In this document: positions 22,651 through 35,463 of the stretch, piece by piece | How the letters are laid out: the number at the start of each line of letters is the position of its first letter | How positions within the stretch are numbered: position 1 is the stretch's first letter | Assembly (NCBI GenBank): GCA_947462335.1 | Contig: OX381714.1 | Coordinates: 34,434,025-34,498,024, forward strand | Direction: 5' to 3' | Length of the DNA: 64,000 nucleotides | Source of the DNA: Harmothoe impar | Taxonomy: Eukaryota; Annelida; Polychaeta; Phyllodocida; Polynoidae | Made by a program: the position numbers and the translations under genes | The notes under the pieces: generated by a model | Told to the model about the DNA's origin: nothing | What the model saw: the letters and a program-made list of their open reading frames with translations, nothing else | The model's database searches: none

Positions 22651-25600
22651 CATTGGAGGGCGTCGTCAGGGGTTACCGGGTCAAGGTCAGCTGGGGGTCA
22701 ACTCACCGAGTCGTGCCAACACCGGCTCCAGATGCTGCTGCTCTAAGGAGGACGACGTAAAGCTAGCGCACCGGCACCGGACGCTGTTAGGGCAGCTTAA
22801 AGAGGAACTGTTAACCTTAACATTAATGTCACCAAATGTTTTACACAGTTCAACTTTAAGGGGAACACACTGATAACATGAAGAGTAACTGACACAAGTA
22901 GCGGTGTACCATGAATTCTTGCGTATAAGCCAAACTTGCGTATTAGGCGCAGCTAGACTTTAGGAAAATCCCATAAGCCACACAGATGGTTTCATTATGG
23001 AGACTTTAGTACTGAAGTTTAGTACTTTAGTTCTGTACCTATAAGCAACACTGGCAATCTGACTTGCGTACTAGCTGGGGCTCCTATGCAAGAATTTACG
23101 CTTGTAATATTATTGAATGATGAGGACTTCTAAAATGAAGTGTCTCAATAGGAAAAATTCAAAATGAATTTCTTTCTGTTGCTGGTTGATTTCACCGTAC
23201 ATGTGTCCGTGTGTTGACTTGTGTTGACTACCCTATTCTTTAAAGCAAAGAAACAAAGATGTCGATGAGAAACCAGTGTTGTATTTACTATCTAAATATT
23301 TTGAAGCCTCTATTTAAATAAGATCGATTTAGAGACAGCACTACATAGCCGGTTATGGCTAGTGCATGAAATTGTTGTATTTACACTTGGGATTTTGTTG
23401 ATTATAGCAGTGGTGCTGCACTTGTACTGTGATAGCGATGCTCCCCAGTAGCAGATACTACAACGTACTGTAGCATCAAGTTCTGGCAGCATAGATTACC
23501 CTTGATGATGTCCAGTAGGAACATCGTGTGATATTCTACTCACAGTTAGTCAACAGTGAAGGTCTTATACGACTATTAGGATCTGATAAAAGGAGATTTG
23601 TCAATAATCCCGCTTTATAGACAATCAATCGCTATATTTTCACGTATTTTTCAGAGACGTTAGAGGTATTCTTTAAATAACTCTAAAATAGATCGATATA
23701 CTCAGCAAAACACAACCGCTATTTAGACAATCAATCTCTATATTTTCACCTATTTTTGAGAGACTTTAAAAGTGTTCTTAAAATAGCTCTAAAATAAATC
23801 AATATACTCACTAAAGCACAAGGTTAAAGCCTCCATAACTCATTGTTATTGTCAGGGGTCACCTATGGCATTGTATTCATGGTTTTCACAATCACTCATA
23901 CACTTCTGCTGAAAGCACCCTAAACCTTCCCTCACATGTAGTTATGTCCTCACTACATTACTTATAATATCTATGTACTGCAACTATACAACCTTGTGCC
24001 TATCCACGTTATAAACGTCTCCAAAAGGGTTATATTTCAATATCGGTGTAATTCCATGATATTAACCCTAGAATGGTAACATCCGATTATTCCATGTGCA
24101 AAGCACAATACATGTCACCACTAGAAATTGAAAATTATTTATTAGAATGATTGTTAATTTTTGCAATGAGATTTCTACATATGATGAGTCCAAATAGCAT
24201 AATTAGTCAATGATGGTTGGATTCAAGCTGTATAGGATTATATGGCATCTCTACGTCTGTGCATATTATCCCATATAAATTGAAAGGTATTTATTGGAAT
24301 GAAGAAAACAGCTAATTGTTTGATTCGCAATGGAAATTCTACTGGTAATAAGGCCATAATTAGTCAGTGATGGTTGAATGTACCATATGCACTGTACCAC
24401 GTCTATGTATAGGTATCTCATAGTGTGATGCCACCCTGAATACATTCTCAGCACACGTACATACCACAGAGCAATACAGTAACTGACCACAAACAAGGGA
24501 TTATCATGATTGTACTAACTGAAAAACATGTTCCCCAACGCTGGAACGCGCATTTTAGGGAAACCAAATGTAAATAATTATTTGATTAATTTTAAATAAT
24601 TTATTTTGAACATTTGGAATTCTCCGCGCGTTAAAACTATAGCCCTATAGTAAAAATCAATTAAAAAACATGTTCCCAATATGCATGACAGCACCATCAG
24701 TCCGCCTTAGGTCAGTTCTTGTACCAAAGTGTTACACATAGGGAGAGGAGGCGGCATACAGAGACGATTACTTTTGTAGGAATTCTTTTTTTCCAGTAGA
24801 TTTCTCTATTAAGTTATGTAAATATCTTAAAGAAAATGGACCAAAATCGGAGGGAGTGGCGTCTCTGGTCACGTCACCAGCACTCATAATGTGATCATGT
24901 CTCAAAGTGTCTCTATGGTAGTCCATTTTAAGAGATTAATGATATTCTGTGTGTTGGCTATATGCATGTAATTTGAACCTTCTTTTTCAGACAAAATGAG
25001 TTTATTGAAGTGGTGATAATGGGTTGTGTGTGTACAGTGCTTGGTTAAAGACCTGCTGTATTGCCGTGGTGGGGTTATGAATGTAGCATTAGGCCTAGAT
25101 GCACTGCTGCATTTATTGTGTGATGACTTGTGTTATTACGATGAGCTCCCCATGACTATCGCTAACTGGCGCTTTACGGCTGGCATTCCGTATTTTTGCA
25201 ATGCCTTTATCTATGAGAAGCTTACTTAAACCTCTGCATTACACAGCTGTCAGTTGTCGTGACTGAAGCTAACTTCCTAGTATGACCGAGAGTCTGTATA
25301 TAGACTTAGTTGTGTACCACAGTATGCTATATTGCTAGTGATTGTATTACTTTTCATATAATTTGAATTGACATAATCGTTCGAGTATTATATCTGTAAA
25401 ACCTATTAGAGATATGACACTTTGGCTATGGCTTAATTTTGAGAAATCATGATATATAAAGGCAGTTAAAAGTGGCCTAGAAGCCTATTAAAAGATAAGA
25501 AGGCGCTTTTATCACTGCTACCATTAGTGAGCCTACAGAACAATTTCTGCCTGAAAATGCTGCTTAACATCTTTAAGTACCACAATGTACCTTGTGAAAT

Positions 25601-26503
25601 TAATTCATTGTTAACTCGGCAAATATTGTTACTTGTGGTAAAACCTGTGGTGTCTAGTATGTTTCTGTGATTATTAGTTTAGAATTGATTACCAATCATG
25701 TAATGTGAACATTATTTTGTACTGTCTTGTATGTGCATAACATGGGACTCGGGAAGAGAATATATTTATTTGGGAGGTCTCATGTAAAACATGTCATAAA
25801 TGAGGTTATATTGAGATTGGCTTGCCTCTCTTATTCTAGATATTTGTTTCCCAATGTAATAGATTAGATCTAGTATATTCAAGGTGCATGCAATGAATGC
25901 CACACAGTGAGTAGGACATATTCAAGTGGTAATAAACTGATTCTTTCCATATTTTAACAGTTTTGTGTGTAATATTGATGCCAATATTTGCATAATTCTA
26001 ACCTATAAGTATGATGCATACATCATGACATGTAAGTGACCCTGGGGTGTAGAACCTGAAGGTGTCCTCTAGCTTTCTATGTTCAAAAGGACTATTTGAG
26101 TATAGAATTTGTGTTGTTTTGTGACACCAGATGGCAGCACTAAAATGGCAATGCCAGCTTTCTAGTTACTGCCTTAGTTCTGCTCAGGACTCATTTGAGT
26201 GAATTTATTCACTGCACAAGAAGGGAATTATGCAGGTTCATTTACCTTTGCGACCAGCATTTCAGATTTGTGTGATTAAAGGGCCTTGAATATTTAATAT
26301 ATGTGTATAAATGTCAATCTCAATAATTAATGATCAATTTAAAGTTGAGATATACAACATTGAAAGGAGCTTTCAAGAAAAAAGTCAAACAATATCCTCA
26401 TTGTTATACTGTTTAATTTACATCATGCTTTTTCCACTGATAAAAATAACAGATTTTGGCTAGTATCACATATAGCAATAAATAAACATTTGATTATTTG
26501 ACA
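22651..26503. other. Intergenic space between convergent KLHL and FAM124 genes
   Basis: It probably contains the KLHL 3' UTR; an AATAAA lies at about 25932 on the + strand. A - strand AATAAA at 26204-26209 could serve FAM124. A 106-bp tandem duplication (23618-23723 and 23724-23829, diverged) and a loose direct repeat around TTAGTCARTGATGGTTG (24206 and 24361) are present. No additional gene is supported; short frames lack domains. Confidence 0.4.
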
Positions 26504-29064
26504 TTAAACATAAAAACCCAATGTTGAACTGTCTACCTCCGCTGTCCTAGTGCTTTCACTATAGACAGTTGCAGCGCCAGGAACATCTATAGCTTGTTCC
26601 TCATACGAGTCTGAGAAATCCCTATCGAAACATGGAGGTGGGAGGACCGACTGTCGGAGCTTACTATTTCTGCCAAATCTTGGCATTGTAGCTCCGTCAA
26701 ACCGGAAGCGCTGTCGCTCTGATGGACTTTCCTGCTTGTTTGAGTCAGGACTACGCACACTCGATTGTTCCTGCTTTTTCACATTGGAGGTTGCAGCAGT
26801 ATAGCTGGGCGGTATGCGGTTCACCACCATAGTCGCTGCTGCTGCTGCCTTGGGTGGGGGGCGATATGGTGGGGGTGGGTTACTTATAGGTTTGCTGGAG
26901 CTTCTGCTGCTGTTACCTGAAGTGTGCCTCTCTGCTGATGCTGACCTAGGGGCACCATGTCTAGGGTAGGAGCTGACCTGCAGCCCCTTCCCTCCTGAAT
27001 GACTCCCACTGCTACTGCTACTAGGGGAATGCATTGGTACATAGTCATCTTTAGTCCGGTTAAAATTGGGCTTCGGGGGTACTATCTTTTCGTAATAGAC
27101 ACCATGCTCTTGCAACAAATCTTCACAACTGCTGCTTCGGTAGCCGTTGAAGCCTGGTTTATGAGGCAATGAAGAAGCAGGATGCTGTTGATATTGTTGA
27201 TACTGTGACTTGTTGCGAAGCTGGAGCTCGTTATAGCTTGGCAATGCCGGTCTAGCGGTAGCCGGTTTTGAAATTGAACTGGAGGGATTTCTCTGTTCCC
27301 AATGGTCCTGCTCTTTCGCTGTAGCATAATTTGGTTTGTAGCTGCCTGTAGTAGACTTACTGTTCAATGGTGAACCTCTGGATGGGGACTCGGACATTCC
27401 GGCCCAGTAGCCTGGTCCTTGGTACGCCTTGATGCCTGGTTTTGATAGCTGCGGACTGGAATGCTGCCTTGGTTGTTCCTTAGATGAAACTAAGATGCCT
27501 TTCCTCACAGGAATATCTCTGTTCACTGAAAGTAATTCAGACTTACTTGAACTACTTGATGAACTATTAACATCATCCTTTGTGTCATGTTGGGGTGTAA
27601 TATCAGATTGCTTTTTGGTCTGCAGTAAATTTGAAGGTTTTGGAGGAACAGGTGGCTTTGGTTTGCTGACTGGGGGGAGAGGTGAGAGTTGTTGATGATC
27701 CTCATGGTTACCTTCAGAATGATAGCTGGAACCATCCACAGCTCCACACGCATCCCGATCGCTTATCCTCACATAGTCACCCCCAGTGACTTCGGCAAAG
27801 TTTACAGCCTCTGAACAATTAGAGGCAATATCACTGATAAGGAGCTCAAGCTCATCCAAAGAGTCATACTCCAAAATGTTGAAACTCCCAATGCCACTCT
27901 CACTGTTGGATGCACAGTGTTGGCTGTCATATTTCTCATCTGGTTTCAAATCACTGTAATTGTCCCTTGGACCCCCTCTATGCTTTAAAACAGTTTGGAA
28001 AGCAGAGGAGGAGCTTAATTGAGAGGGGAAGGATGAAGGTGGCTTATTGTGGCCAGTTGGTGTGAGGTGATGACCTGTTTCACAATCAGTCAATTCAGGG
28101 ACAGGTTCACAGCTTCGGTCTCGCATGCGAACTACATCCAGGAAGATGACATTACCATCAAGGTCTGTTGTCCTCCACCGATCCTCGGTCACAGGTGTGC
28201 ATATATTTGGCAGAAGGGGTACTGTGTGCCCAACCTGACTGACGCGGAAACACAACGCCGCACCTTGAGTTGCTTCACACTGAATTCCATCAGGAATTTT
28301 CTTCAAAGCTAGTTGTACATCATACTCTGCATGGTATGAGGCTGTGAAAAGACAGAAGTCAGTCTTGAGGACATCAGGTTCTTTGGCCAGTAGCAGGCTA
28401 TAGAGGTTGACATTGTCCTTCCAGTTCTCAGAAGTCACAAAGCGTAAGAATCGCAAGATACGTTTCCCACAATGCAGCTGCCTCATTGCACACAGCGGCA
28501 TGTTATCACGCGCGATTAAGTAATCCTGGGAGTTGTTCTCATAGGCGTGGAGTTTACCCCGGGATACAGCTTCACTATGGTGGAACTTCCAGGCACCCCC
28601 GGAGAAGTGCTCCTTCATTTTGGCCCAGGCATCTTCCCCAGTCATGGGTTCCTCTCGCAGAAACACCACCACAGAAAGGGAGGGCATGCACAGGACACTG
28701 CTGCTCACATCACCAGCTAGATGTTGGTGCAGCTCACCAGGAGGGCACTCAGACACTCTGTACAGCTCCTGCCTCTTGTTGTTGACCACACAGTCAAACA
28801 GGGGCTTATAGAGGCTGTCCACAGTGGCCACATCCTCTGGGCTGTCCGCCCACAGCTGCAGAACCATCTTCTCTGTGTCTCCAAGCAGCAAGGAATCTGC
28901 CTCCAGAAAGGACGCGAGCTCAGAGACGCCCATCGTCACTGTCTCTGCATCCGACGGAAGTGACGTCATGGTGTCGTCGTCATAGTAACCGGCTGGGAAG
29001 TCGCCATCACTGGCCGTCATCAGAGAATTGAAGTCATCAGCTTCTCCAGTGAGGATGCTTGTAC
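26504..29064 (-). CDS. FAM124 family protein, large 3' coding exon
   Basis: One open exon of about 853 codons, ending in TAA at 26504. It opens after the acceptor TTTACTTTGCCAG, since the apparent start at 29071 is not an ATG. The N-terminal third matches the FAM124 domain as I know it: SLSVVVFLREE, WKFHHSEAVSRG, PLCAMRQLHCGKRILRF, TDFCLFTASYHAEYDVQL, VPLLPNICTPVTEDRW then DGNVIFLDV. The remaining about 500 residues are low-complexity, serine/proline-rich, with PKPPVPPKP and NPPPPYRPPPK SH3-type proline motifs. FAM124 proteins have no firmly established function; a scaffolding role is a guess from the proline motifs. The family call rests on recalled motif order and was not searched. Confidence 0.8.
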
Positions 29065-29584
29065 CTGGCAAAGTAAAAAGCGAAATCTGTCATTAACAAT
29101 CTTAGCCCATGCAGATGTTTGATCTGAACCTTCTCCTTGTGAATGTGCTAAGCAATATTAGGTACACCAAAATTGTCAAAATACTACTTCAATTTCTGCA
29201 TAGTTATAGTGTCCTTGTTGGGTTGTGCTGTTAGAACCTCAAACAACCTTTAACAAAAATTTAAGGAAACATATGATGAAAAAAATAGAATGATTCCAGC
29301 AAAGAATCCAGCACTTAATTACATCAACCCAGAAATATCATTTGTAGTCACACTCAATGCTGCCACCTTAGGCTTGTAATCAGTACTAAATACTCAAATC
29401 ACTCCCTTCCCACAAGAGGGTAGGGGTAGGCAATATTTGAAATTAGGCTGGTGATGTGTATGCACTCCCTTTGCCAGAGAAAAATAACATATTATAAGAG
29501 GGCAATGGACTTAAATCATCTGAGATACAAATGAAGAAAATGGTAGCTGGCTTTTTTAGTTGAAGAACAGAAATTAGTGCCTAC

Positions 29585-29646
29585 CTTCACTGGAGGAGTA
29601 GCTGGAGAGGGTAGGTGATGCAGGAGAGGAGCTGCCCCGACGGCAC
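29585..29646 (-). CDS. Probable upstream coding exon of the FAM124 gene
   Basis: On the - strand TTTCTCATCAG precedes and GTAGGC follows a 62-nt segment. Read in the phase demanded by the next exon it is open and encodes a Ser-rich stretch (SSSPASPTLSSYSSSE) that joins in frame through a shared Gly codon to the 26504-29064 exon. Splice signals and phase are seen; usage is inferred. Exons further upstream, including the start codon, were not found. Confidence 0.5.
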
Positions 29647-29649
29647 CTG

Positions 29650-30702
29650 ATGAGAAATAAGAAAGATAAACATTTAGACCTATAAACATTTGATACAGGG
29701 TAAATTTGTAAAGTTTGGTAACATGTAGGACCATTTCATACAAAGTCTTAGGTGATGCTCCCACAACACATGCTTATGGTGTGGCAGTCAACATACAGAC
29801 ACACAGATAGGTTTGCTGTTTGGCATTGCATTATGTATGTATTATGTATGTTATCTACACCTATCACCAATATTCTAGCCTGACGGCTCAATATAGTCAC
29901 ATAATCATCTCATCTAGGTACTTGATAGGCACACATACAGATTATGGAAGATAGACACACCAAGGTACATTCCAATTGCCCATTGGAATGTCCTTGCCTT
30001 GCTGATTCGGTCTACATTAAGTGCATAGCCAATGTGTTGATCACTATTGCTATTGACGTTACGTATTTCATGGTCATCTCTTATATAGTATTACATGATA
30101 AATCAGTGTTATATTACAGCAATTATGCGTTTAACATGCTTACTCTTGCACCAAAAAGCCTTTGCACCAAACAAATGGTTCCTTTGTAATTGATGTTTGC
30201 TGGGATTTAATAATGGAATCACAATTTTCAAGCAGATTATTCTCAGCAATGTCTACTAAATCAAAATATTCTTCAAGGAAAAAAGTGTAGAAAATGGTCA
30301 CTGAATGTGCCCACATACCCCACTTACAGGTAATAGTGTTATTGTTATACATGTACATGAACAGTAGCTAAGGTTTGTTTTGTTCAAATTGTTGGTACCT
30401 AAATCTCAAGGTAAGATATTATACATGGTTCAGCAGTAGCTCACAAGGTGCAGAGGTACCCTGACTGCGGGTATGTCAATGTGCAGGTATATATTACAGT
30501 TGGGACTGCATATGGGCCTGTCTTCAAAGATATCTCACATTCACGATACCCATGCTGGGACTCTCACATTGCATGACAAGGCATTTACCTCAGCCCACAC
30601 ACTCATCCAATCCCCATCACCCCTGCTGATTTCATATTGACAATGTGTAAAATTATGCCAGATATTGTATTATTTTTTCATTCGCCTGTAATCTTGAATG
30701 CC
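29650..30702. other. Probable FAM124 intron or upstream DNA
   Basis: No domain-bearing frame is present. The remaining 5' exons of FAM124 may lie between here and about 32.5 kb but are not recognisable. Confidence 0.3.
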
Positions 30703-31197
30703 AGGTGTATATAGACCCTGACTCACTGTCAGCCCTAGACTTGCTGCAGCCTTCATGGTTAGTGGTGGGCAGGTGGATATGGACCCTGACTCACTGTCAG
30801 CCCTAGACTTGCTGCAGCCTTCATGGTTAGTGGTAGACAGGTGTATATAGACCCTGACTCACTGTCAGCCCTAGACTTGCTGCAGCCTTCATGGTTAGTG
30901 GTGGACAGGTGGATATGGACCCTGACTCACTGTCAGCCCTAGACTTGCTGCAGCCTTTATGGTTAGTGGTAGACAGGTGGATATGGACCCTGCTGACTCA
31001 CTGTCAGCCCTAGACTTGCTGCAGCCTCCATGGTTAGTGGTAGACAGGTGGATATGGACCCTGCTGACTCACTGTCAGCCCTAGACTTGCTGCAGCCTTT
31101 ATGGTTAGTGGTAGACAGGTGGATATGGACCCTGCTGACTCACTGTCAGCCCTAGACTTGCTGCAGTCGCCATGGTTAGTGGTAGACAGGTGGATAT
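30703..31197 (+). repeat. 68-71-bp minisatellite, about seven units
   Basis: Units begin GACTCACTGTCAGCCCTAGA and end AGGTGGATATGGACCCTG. The first period is 68 bp (30721 to 30789). Later units gain a CTG triplet and are 71 bp. Units differ by a few bases. Confidence 0.85.
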
Positions 31198-31198
31198 A

Positions 31199-31400
31199 AG
31201 GGCGTGCAGAGCGGTCCCCCCATCAGGTCGGAAAGTCGCCTAAATGAAGGGCCTCAGGTCACAAAGTCGCCCTTTTACAATTTTATGCTGTAGTCAAACT
31301 TTTCCAAAAGTCGCCAGATCGCTTTTATTAGTGTACCACGTGGCCAAGTCGCCTGGAAAACACCCCAGGTCGCCAATTCGCTTTTGACCCCTCTGGAGCC
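31199..31400 (+). repeat. Insert of AAGTCGCC-iterated sequence inside the minisatellite
   Basis: Between the seventh unit and a further diverged unit resuming at about 31402 (ATATAGACCCTGACTCAC) lies about 200 bp of different sequence. It repeats AGTCGCC/GGTCGCC at least five times. It looks like an insertion into the array; its ends are not clearly inverted repeats. Confidence 0.45.
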
Positions 31401-31439
31401 ACATATAGACCCTGACTCACCTCACTGAGTCACTCTCAG

Positions 31440-33520
31440 CCCTAGACATGCCGCCATAGTTGTAGACAGGTGGATATAGACATGTTGATATAATACCATG
31501 TATAATTATCCAGGTTTCTATGACGTGCGTAGACTCCCGGTCCATACAACGTCAATGCCTCCTTATGCATTGGCTGCCTTGTGACAGAAGCTTTGGCTTT
31601 GGCACACAGACTTGGATTTCTCAAGGAGAGATGGTTAACTCCTCCTCATATACCTGATGCAGATAGCTTGTTCCACTATCGATACGACGCTCACACTGCT
31701 GGAAATCACTCTGCTACGACGCTGGTATACATGTAGACGATATTTTTCAAGTCGTTTAAATTGGCGTTTTGATATATGATTAGTCAGGCAGCCAAGGGGG
31801 CTGTGCTGTGTTAACTCCAATCTCCTGGTTTGGAATGCCGAGTGAGCCTCACATGGAGGTACGTGGACTGCAATGCATGTCCGTCCTCTCACACTTCCTA
31901 TGCATGCTCTAATAGTAATAGGCTGACACCATGTCAACGAGTTTATAATTCAGGCCCACTACAGCTCCAGTTGTAATGGACGTGCCCACACATGCTATGG
32001 TGATTAATAGGTAAATATAATGATCCCTATAGAGCTGGCGCCGCGCCAGACGGGGTCTATTTAAATCACACTAGAACTCGGCTTGGTGAACACTGAGCAG
32101 CTCAGCGCACCACAGTCTCCAAGCGGCTTCTTAGTGAGGCTGCGACACAATCAGGCATAGCTTAGTATGTAGCCTTGTATTGTTGTACCATTGACGGTAC
32201 GATTTATCAAATGGGGTCTTTCTCTTACGCTACAGATATTCTTCTTCGTTTAAAGAACGGTTTATTAAAGGTCATTGATGAGAGTTCGATTTGACGTCAC
32301 CATGACTGCAGTGGCGGCGTCAGCACTGAATAGTATAAACCCTTGAGTGCTTCATATAGAAAGAGCCTATAATTTATCCAACATTGCCTGACATTAATAA
32401 CGGTGCATGCGTATGACACGAGGACTATGATCTGATAGTATTAGATTTGTTTCTACATAAGTGTATAAATATGGGTTTCCTCTAGGCTCTATGTATAGAC
32501 TTACCTGAACCAACTGGCTCTGCCGCATAGCCCCTGAGTTTGCTCACTTAGACCATTGCAGGTATTAGTGTAAACAGAGTATAATCTATATTGATCATAC
32601 AGAGGACTTTATGTATACCCCAAGGCGCTGGGTCATATTTATACAGTAATATACAGTAATATCGGCTACACCCAAAGGTGGACAGGTCTGGACAGGTGCA
32701 GGAGGAGGGACAGATCCCGTTACCTGTATAAAGCTAATGGCAGATCTTTATACACACCATACTAGCAACACGATTCACTTCTGGGATACTTCTGTGTCAG
32801 GCTAACACTCTACGTCTTTAAAAGGTCCAGAGAAATGCACTCAGGATGTCCTTGCAACTGAAGTCGAGTCTCTCTCTGTGTGTAACTGTGTTGCAAGCGG
32901 TGTTGCTCTTCTCATTCTATATGTATATGTGGGAAGTAAAAGAACTATTGCCTCTGTGGGGATTTACTATTGGCTACTGAGCATGTCCTTCTGCCACGAG
33001 TGACATGCTATATGTCTCTTCATGTACCTCCCTTGTCACAGGCCTTCCTCTGCAGCATGATAGTGACATATGCTCCTATGGTTGAATCCTCCAGCGTGGC
33101 CTACCCACATTCCTCCTGTGTATATGGCTTAATGCTGGTGGTGGTGGTGCATGGTGGTGTGGAGGTATGTGAGACACCAGGAGGAGCTGGCAGCCTCTTA
33201 CAGCCTTTGTTCCCACCCCAGGCCAATATAGACCTGATAGGTATGCCATCTACTACACCCGTGTCCGGTTGTACACATGGTTATGTGGGTATATACATGT
33301 AGTAGGTATACCTTGCCAGGGTCACCTGACTAACGTACGCTGTTGTATATACATATATTATTGTATATATTGGTATATCATGTTGCTACAAGGCACCATG
33401 GACGACGAAGTACTTATATCAGGGATACCTGAATGAATGCACGTGTCTATAGCAAAGCTGCAGTCCAGTTACCTCTGACGAGATAGATCTTTTAACTGCT
33501 CATCAAAGAGGGAAATTAGA
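31440..33520. other. Intergenic; no gene recognised
   Basis: Around 32035-32330 the sequence is richer in CpG, with a small palindrome CTGGCGCCGCGCCAG and a TATTTAAAT word. It could be a promoter region, perhaps of the - strand FAM124 gene, but this is weak. The rest holds no supported feature. Confidence 0.25.
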
Positions 33521-33523
33521 CTG

Positions 33524-33605
33524 TCTCTGTCTCCCTCTCTCTGTCTTCCTCCCTCTCTGCTATCTGTCTCCGTCTCTCTCTCTCACTCTCTCTCTCTCTC
33601 TCTGC
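33524..33605 (+). repeat. CT-rich microsatellite
   Basis: (TCTC)n/(CTGTCTCC)n run with an almost pure CT stretch at about 33570-33603. Confidence 0.85.
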
Positions 33606-34702
33606 CTGGGCGTTCGGTACAGTGCATAATAAAAGGCGGTTACATAATCTGTGTAGTTTCCCTTGAAAATACAAAATAATAAGTTAACTCCACTTGCATT
33701 GCTCTATGGGCAGTCAGTGTAGCCAGACATGGGCATCCTTATCCTTGTATGTGTAAAACGATGACCACATGCTACACGATAATGACGGCTAAACTACTAT
33801 GGTCTGTGTTTAATAGCTTCTAGCTGCAGGCCAGGTGACTGGAGGCAGACCTTGAGGAGGGAGGGGGTACATATATAAATACAACAGTAGCCTTGACATC
33901 ATGTAAATGCCATATCTATCAAAGGGATGACGTTGGTGTATAGTCGAGGATAACAGGTTTTATGGGTTTTATGTGTGGTTAATAGTACTGTCGTTATATC
34001 TACATACAACGTATGGATGTGAACCTACATAGAAACAAGGTAAATAATGGGGTTAATGGGATATATATAGACCTAGAGTCCATGCTGACAAGTTCAAGTT
34101 GTCTGTGACTGGAGTCTAATGCTCCGTGGGCAATGTAATGCTTGCATGGTGGCTTACCATTCTATTGCCACCAATGGGCATCGACACAAGCTAAAGATAC
34201 ATGCAAACAGCTTTTCGAAAATATGATATTTTTGACAATACAAGTGGTCAAAGGTAAATTACTATCAGTTGGAATTATTTGGCATTCGACATATATGTTT
34301 ATTTACATTAGTTCCAAAACATCTTTGGACACCTACTATTTTGGATAGAACCAGGTACCTTAGTTCAAGTTACACAACCTATAATATAATACTGGCAAAC
34401 CACAAATGGGTTTCACATAATCTTAAGCTTGTGGTCCACTACATGATGGCTATATATATATCCTAGAACCTTATACCATTATAGACCTATAGGCTACCAT
34501 GCTGCACTTAATGGAGGCTATCTTGCTGCACTTAATGTAGTTTTCTATGACGTGCAGACATTGTATTGGTTCTGATTGGCAGAGTCTGTAAAGGACCCCC
34601 TGGAGGTTAATGCTACATAATCACAATGAGTGGGACTGTTACCTACAGCCAGACACATTACTACAGCATGCACTGTCACTGACAGTAGAGTTGACTAGAA
34701 CA
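33606..34702. other. Intergenic flank of the Polinton
   Basis: Unique-looking AT-rich host DNA without a supported gene. It ends in the target-site copy GTAGAC at 34703-34708. Confidence 0.4.
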
Positions 34703-34708
34703 GTAGAC
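34703..34708 (+). repeat. Left 6-bp target-site duplication
   Basis: GTAGAC, repeated exactly at 61911-61916 beside the right terminus. Confidence 0.9.
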
Positions 34709-35000
34709 AGTAGTATATAGGAGCATATTCAGCGCGTAAGAAACGGTAGCAAGTAGGTCAGTTGACACTTGCAGAACGGAAGTGACCTTTAAGAGCCAAT
34801 CAGAAGCTTCTATATGACAGGAAGTGACGTCACTGACCTAGATTAGAGGTCATGACATACTTTACAAGCTTCTGATTGGTTAATATATGTCAATATGACC
34901 TACTAACTTTGTAAACACATACACGTGCTATACACCACGTGCTATACACCACGTGGCTTTCAAATGTCAACAATGACATTTCAGTAATACCGTCACATGC
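34709..35000 (+). repeat. Polinton left terminal inverted repeat
   Basis: About 292 bp, matched with scattered substitutions and indels by the complement of 61606-61910. It contains a 14-bp inverted pair CCAATCAGAAGCTT (34796) / AAGCTTCTGATTGG (34866), the palindrome GTGACGTCAC (34824-34833) and three CACGTG E-boxes (34922, 34936, 34950). Confidence 0.92.
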
Positions 35001-35084
35001 AGATGGAATACTAACTTTAGTATTCGATAAATACCGTTGGTATATACACAGATACACGACACAATTTGTTTTTTTCATTCTTTT

Positions 35085-35090
35085 TTTATT
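35085..35090 (-). terminator. Poly(A) signal of the left gene cluster, copy 1
   Basis: AATAAA on the - strand, about 26 nt past the stop of the last gene of the cluster and next to the TIR. Repeated at 43719-43724. Confidence 0.45.
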
Positions 35091-35115
35091 TCACACAAAG
35101 CAAAAAGCAAAGCAG

Positions 35116-35463
35116 TTACAAAGTGAATGAGTTATTGGCACAGTTCAACCCACACCCTCCTCCAGTTTTAGTTTTCTCCATTTCTGCCTTGTCTTGAACT
35201 TCTTCTAGTTGCCTCACTCTGTACATGAGCTGACTGATCATATCAATTATTTTATCCATGACATCAGCGTTACTCTTCAACCCGTCGATCACGTCTAATT
35301 CTCTCTGAGTGCTGTCTGCAAGTAAGTTGTGTTTAGTACTTGCAGCTTCTTGCTCTAGAGACTTTAGTATAGACTCATGTATGGCTGGACCATTCGATCG
35401 GTCAGGTTGGTTGGCAGTTGGAGAAGGTTGTGTAGAGTGTGTTGAGGGTCTTGGGTTCGACAT
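35116..35463 (-). CDS. Small coiled-coil protein (Polinton, unknown), copy 1
   Basis: 115 aa if it starts at the first ATG (35463); the longer open frame to 35499 begins without an ATG. The N-terminus is Ser/Thr/Pro/Gln-rich. The C-terminal half is a predicted amphipathic coiled coil (VMDKIIDMISQLMYRVRQLE), followed by a Cys-containing tail. It overlaps the protease gene by about 100 nt in another frame and is the last gene of the - strand cluster. No family is recognised; a virion or assembly accessory protein is a position-based guess. Confidence 0.6.
   Translation of the reverse strand: MSNPRPSTHSTQPSPTANQPDRSNGPAIHESILKSLEQEAASTKHNLLADSTQRELDVIDGLKSNADVMDKIIDMISQLMYRVRQLEEVQDKAEMEKTKTGGGCGLNCANNSFTL

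Noticed and set aside
28049..28963. + strand frames opposite FAM124
   Set aside because: Shadows of the - strand exon, which carries the recognisable domain.
32970..33302. 110-codon + strand frame
   Set aside because: No domain, no splice or promoter context, composition like surrounding non-coding DNA.
34890..35130. 62- and 63-codon open frames in the Polinton terminal repeat
   Set aside because: They overlap on opposite strands, lie within the TIR and between poly(A) signals, and have no domain; explained by the repeat.
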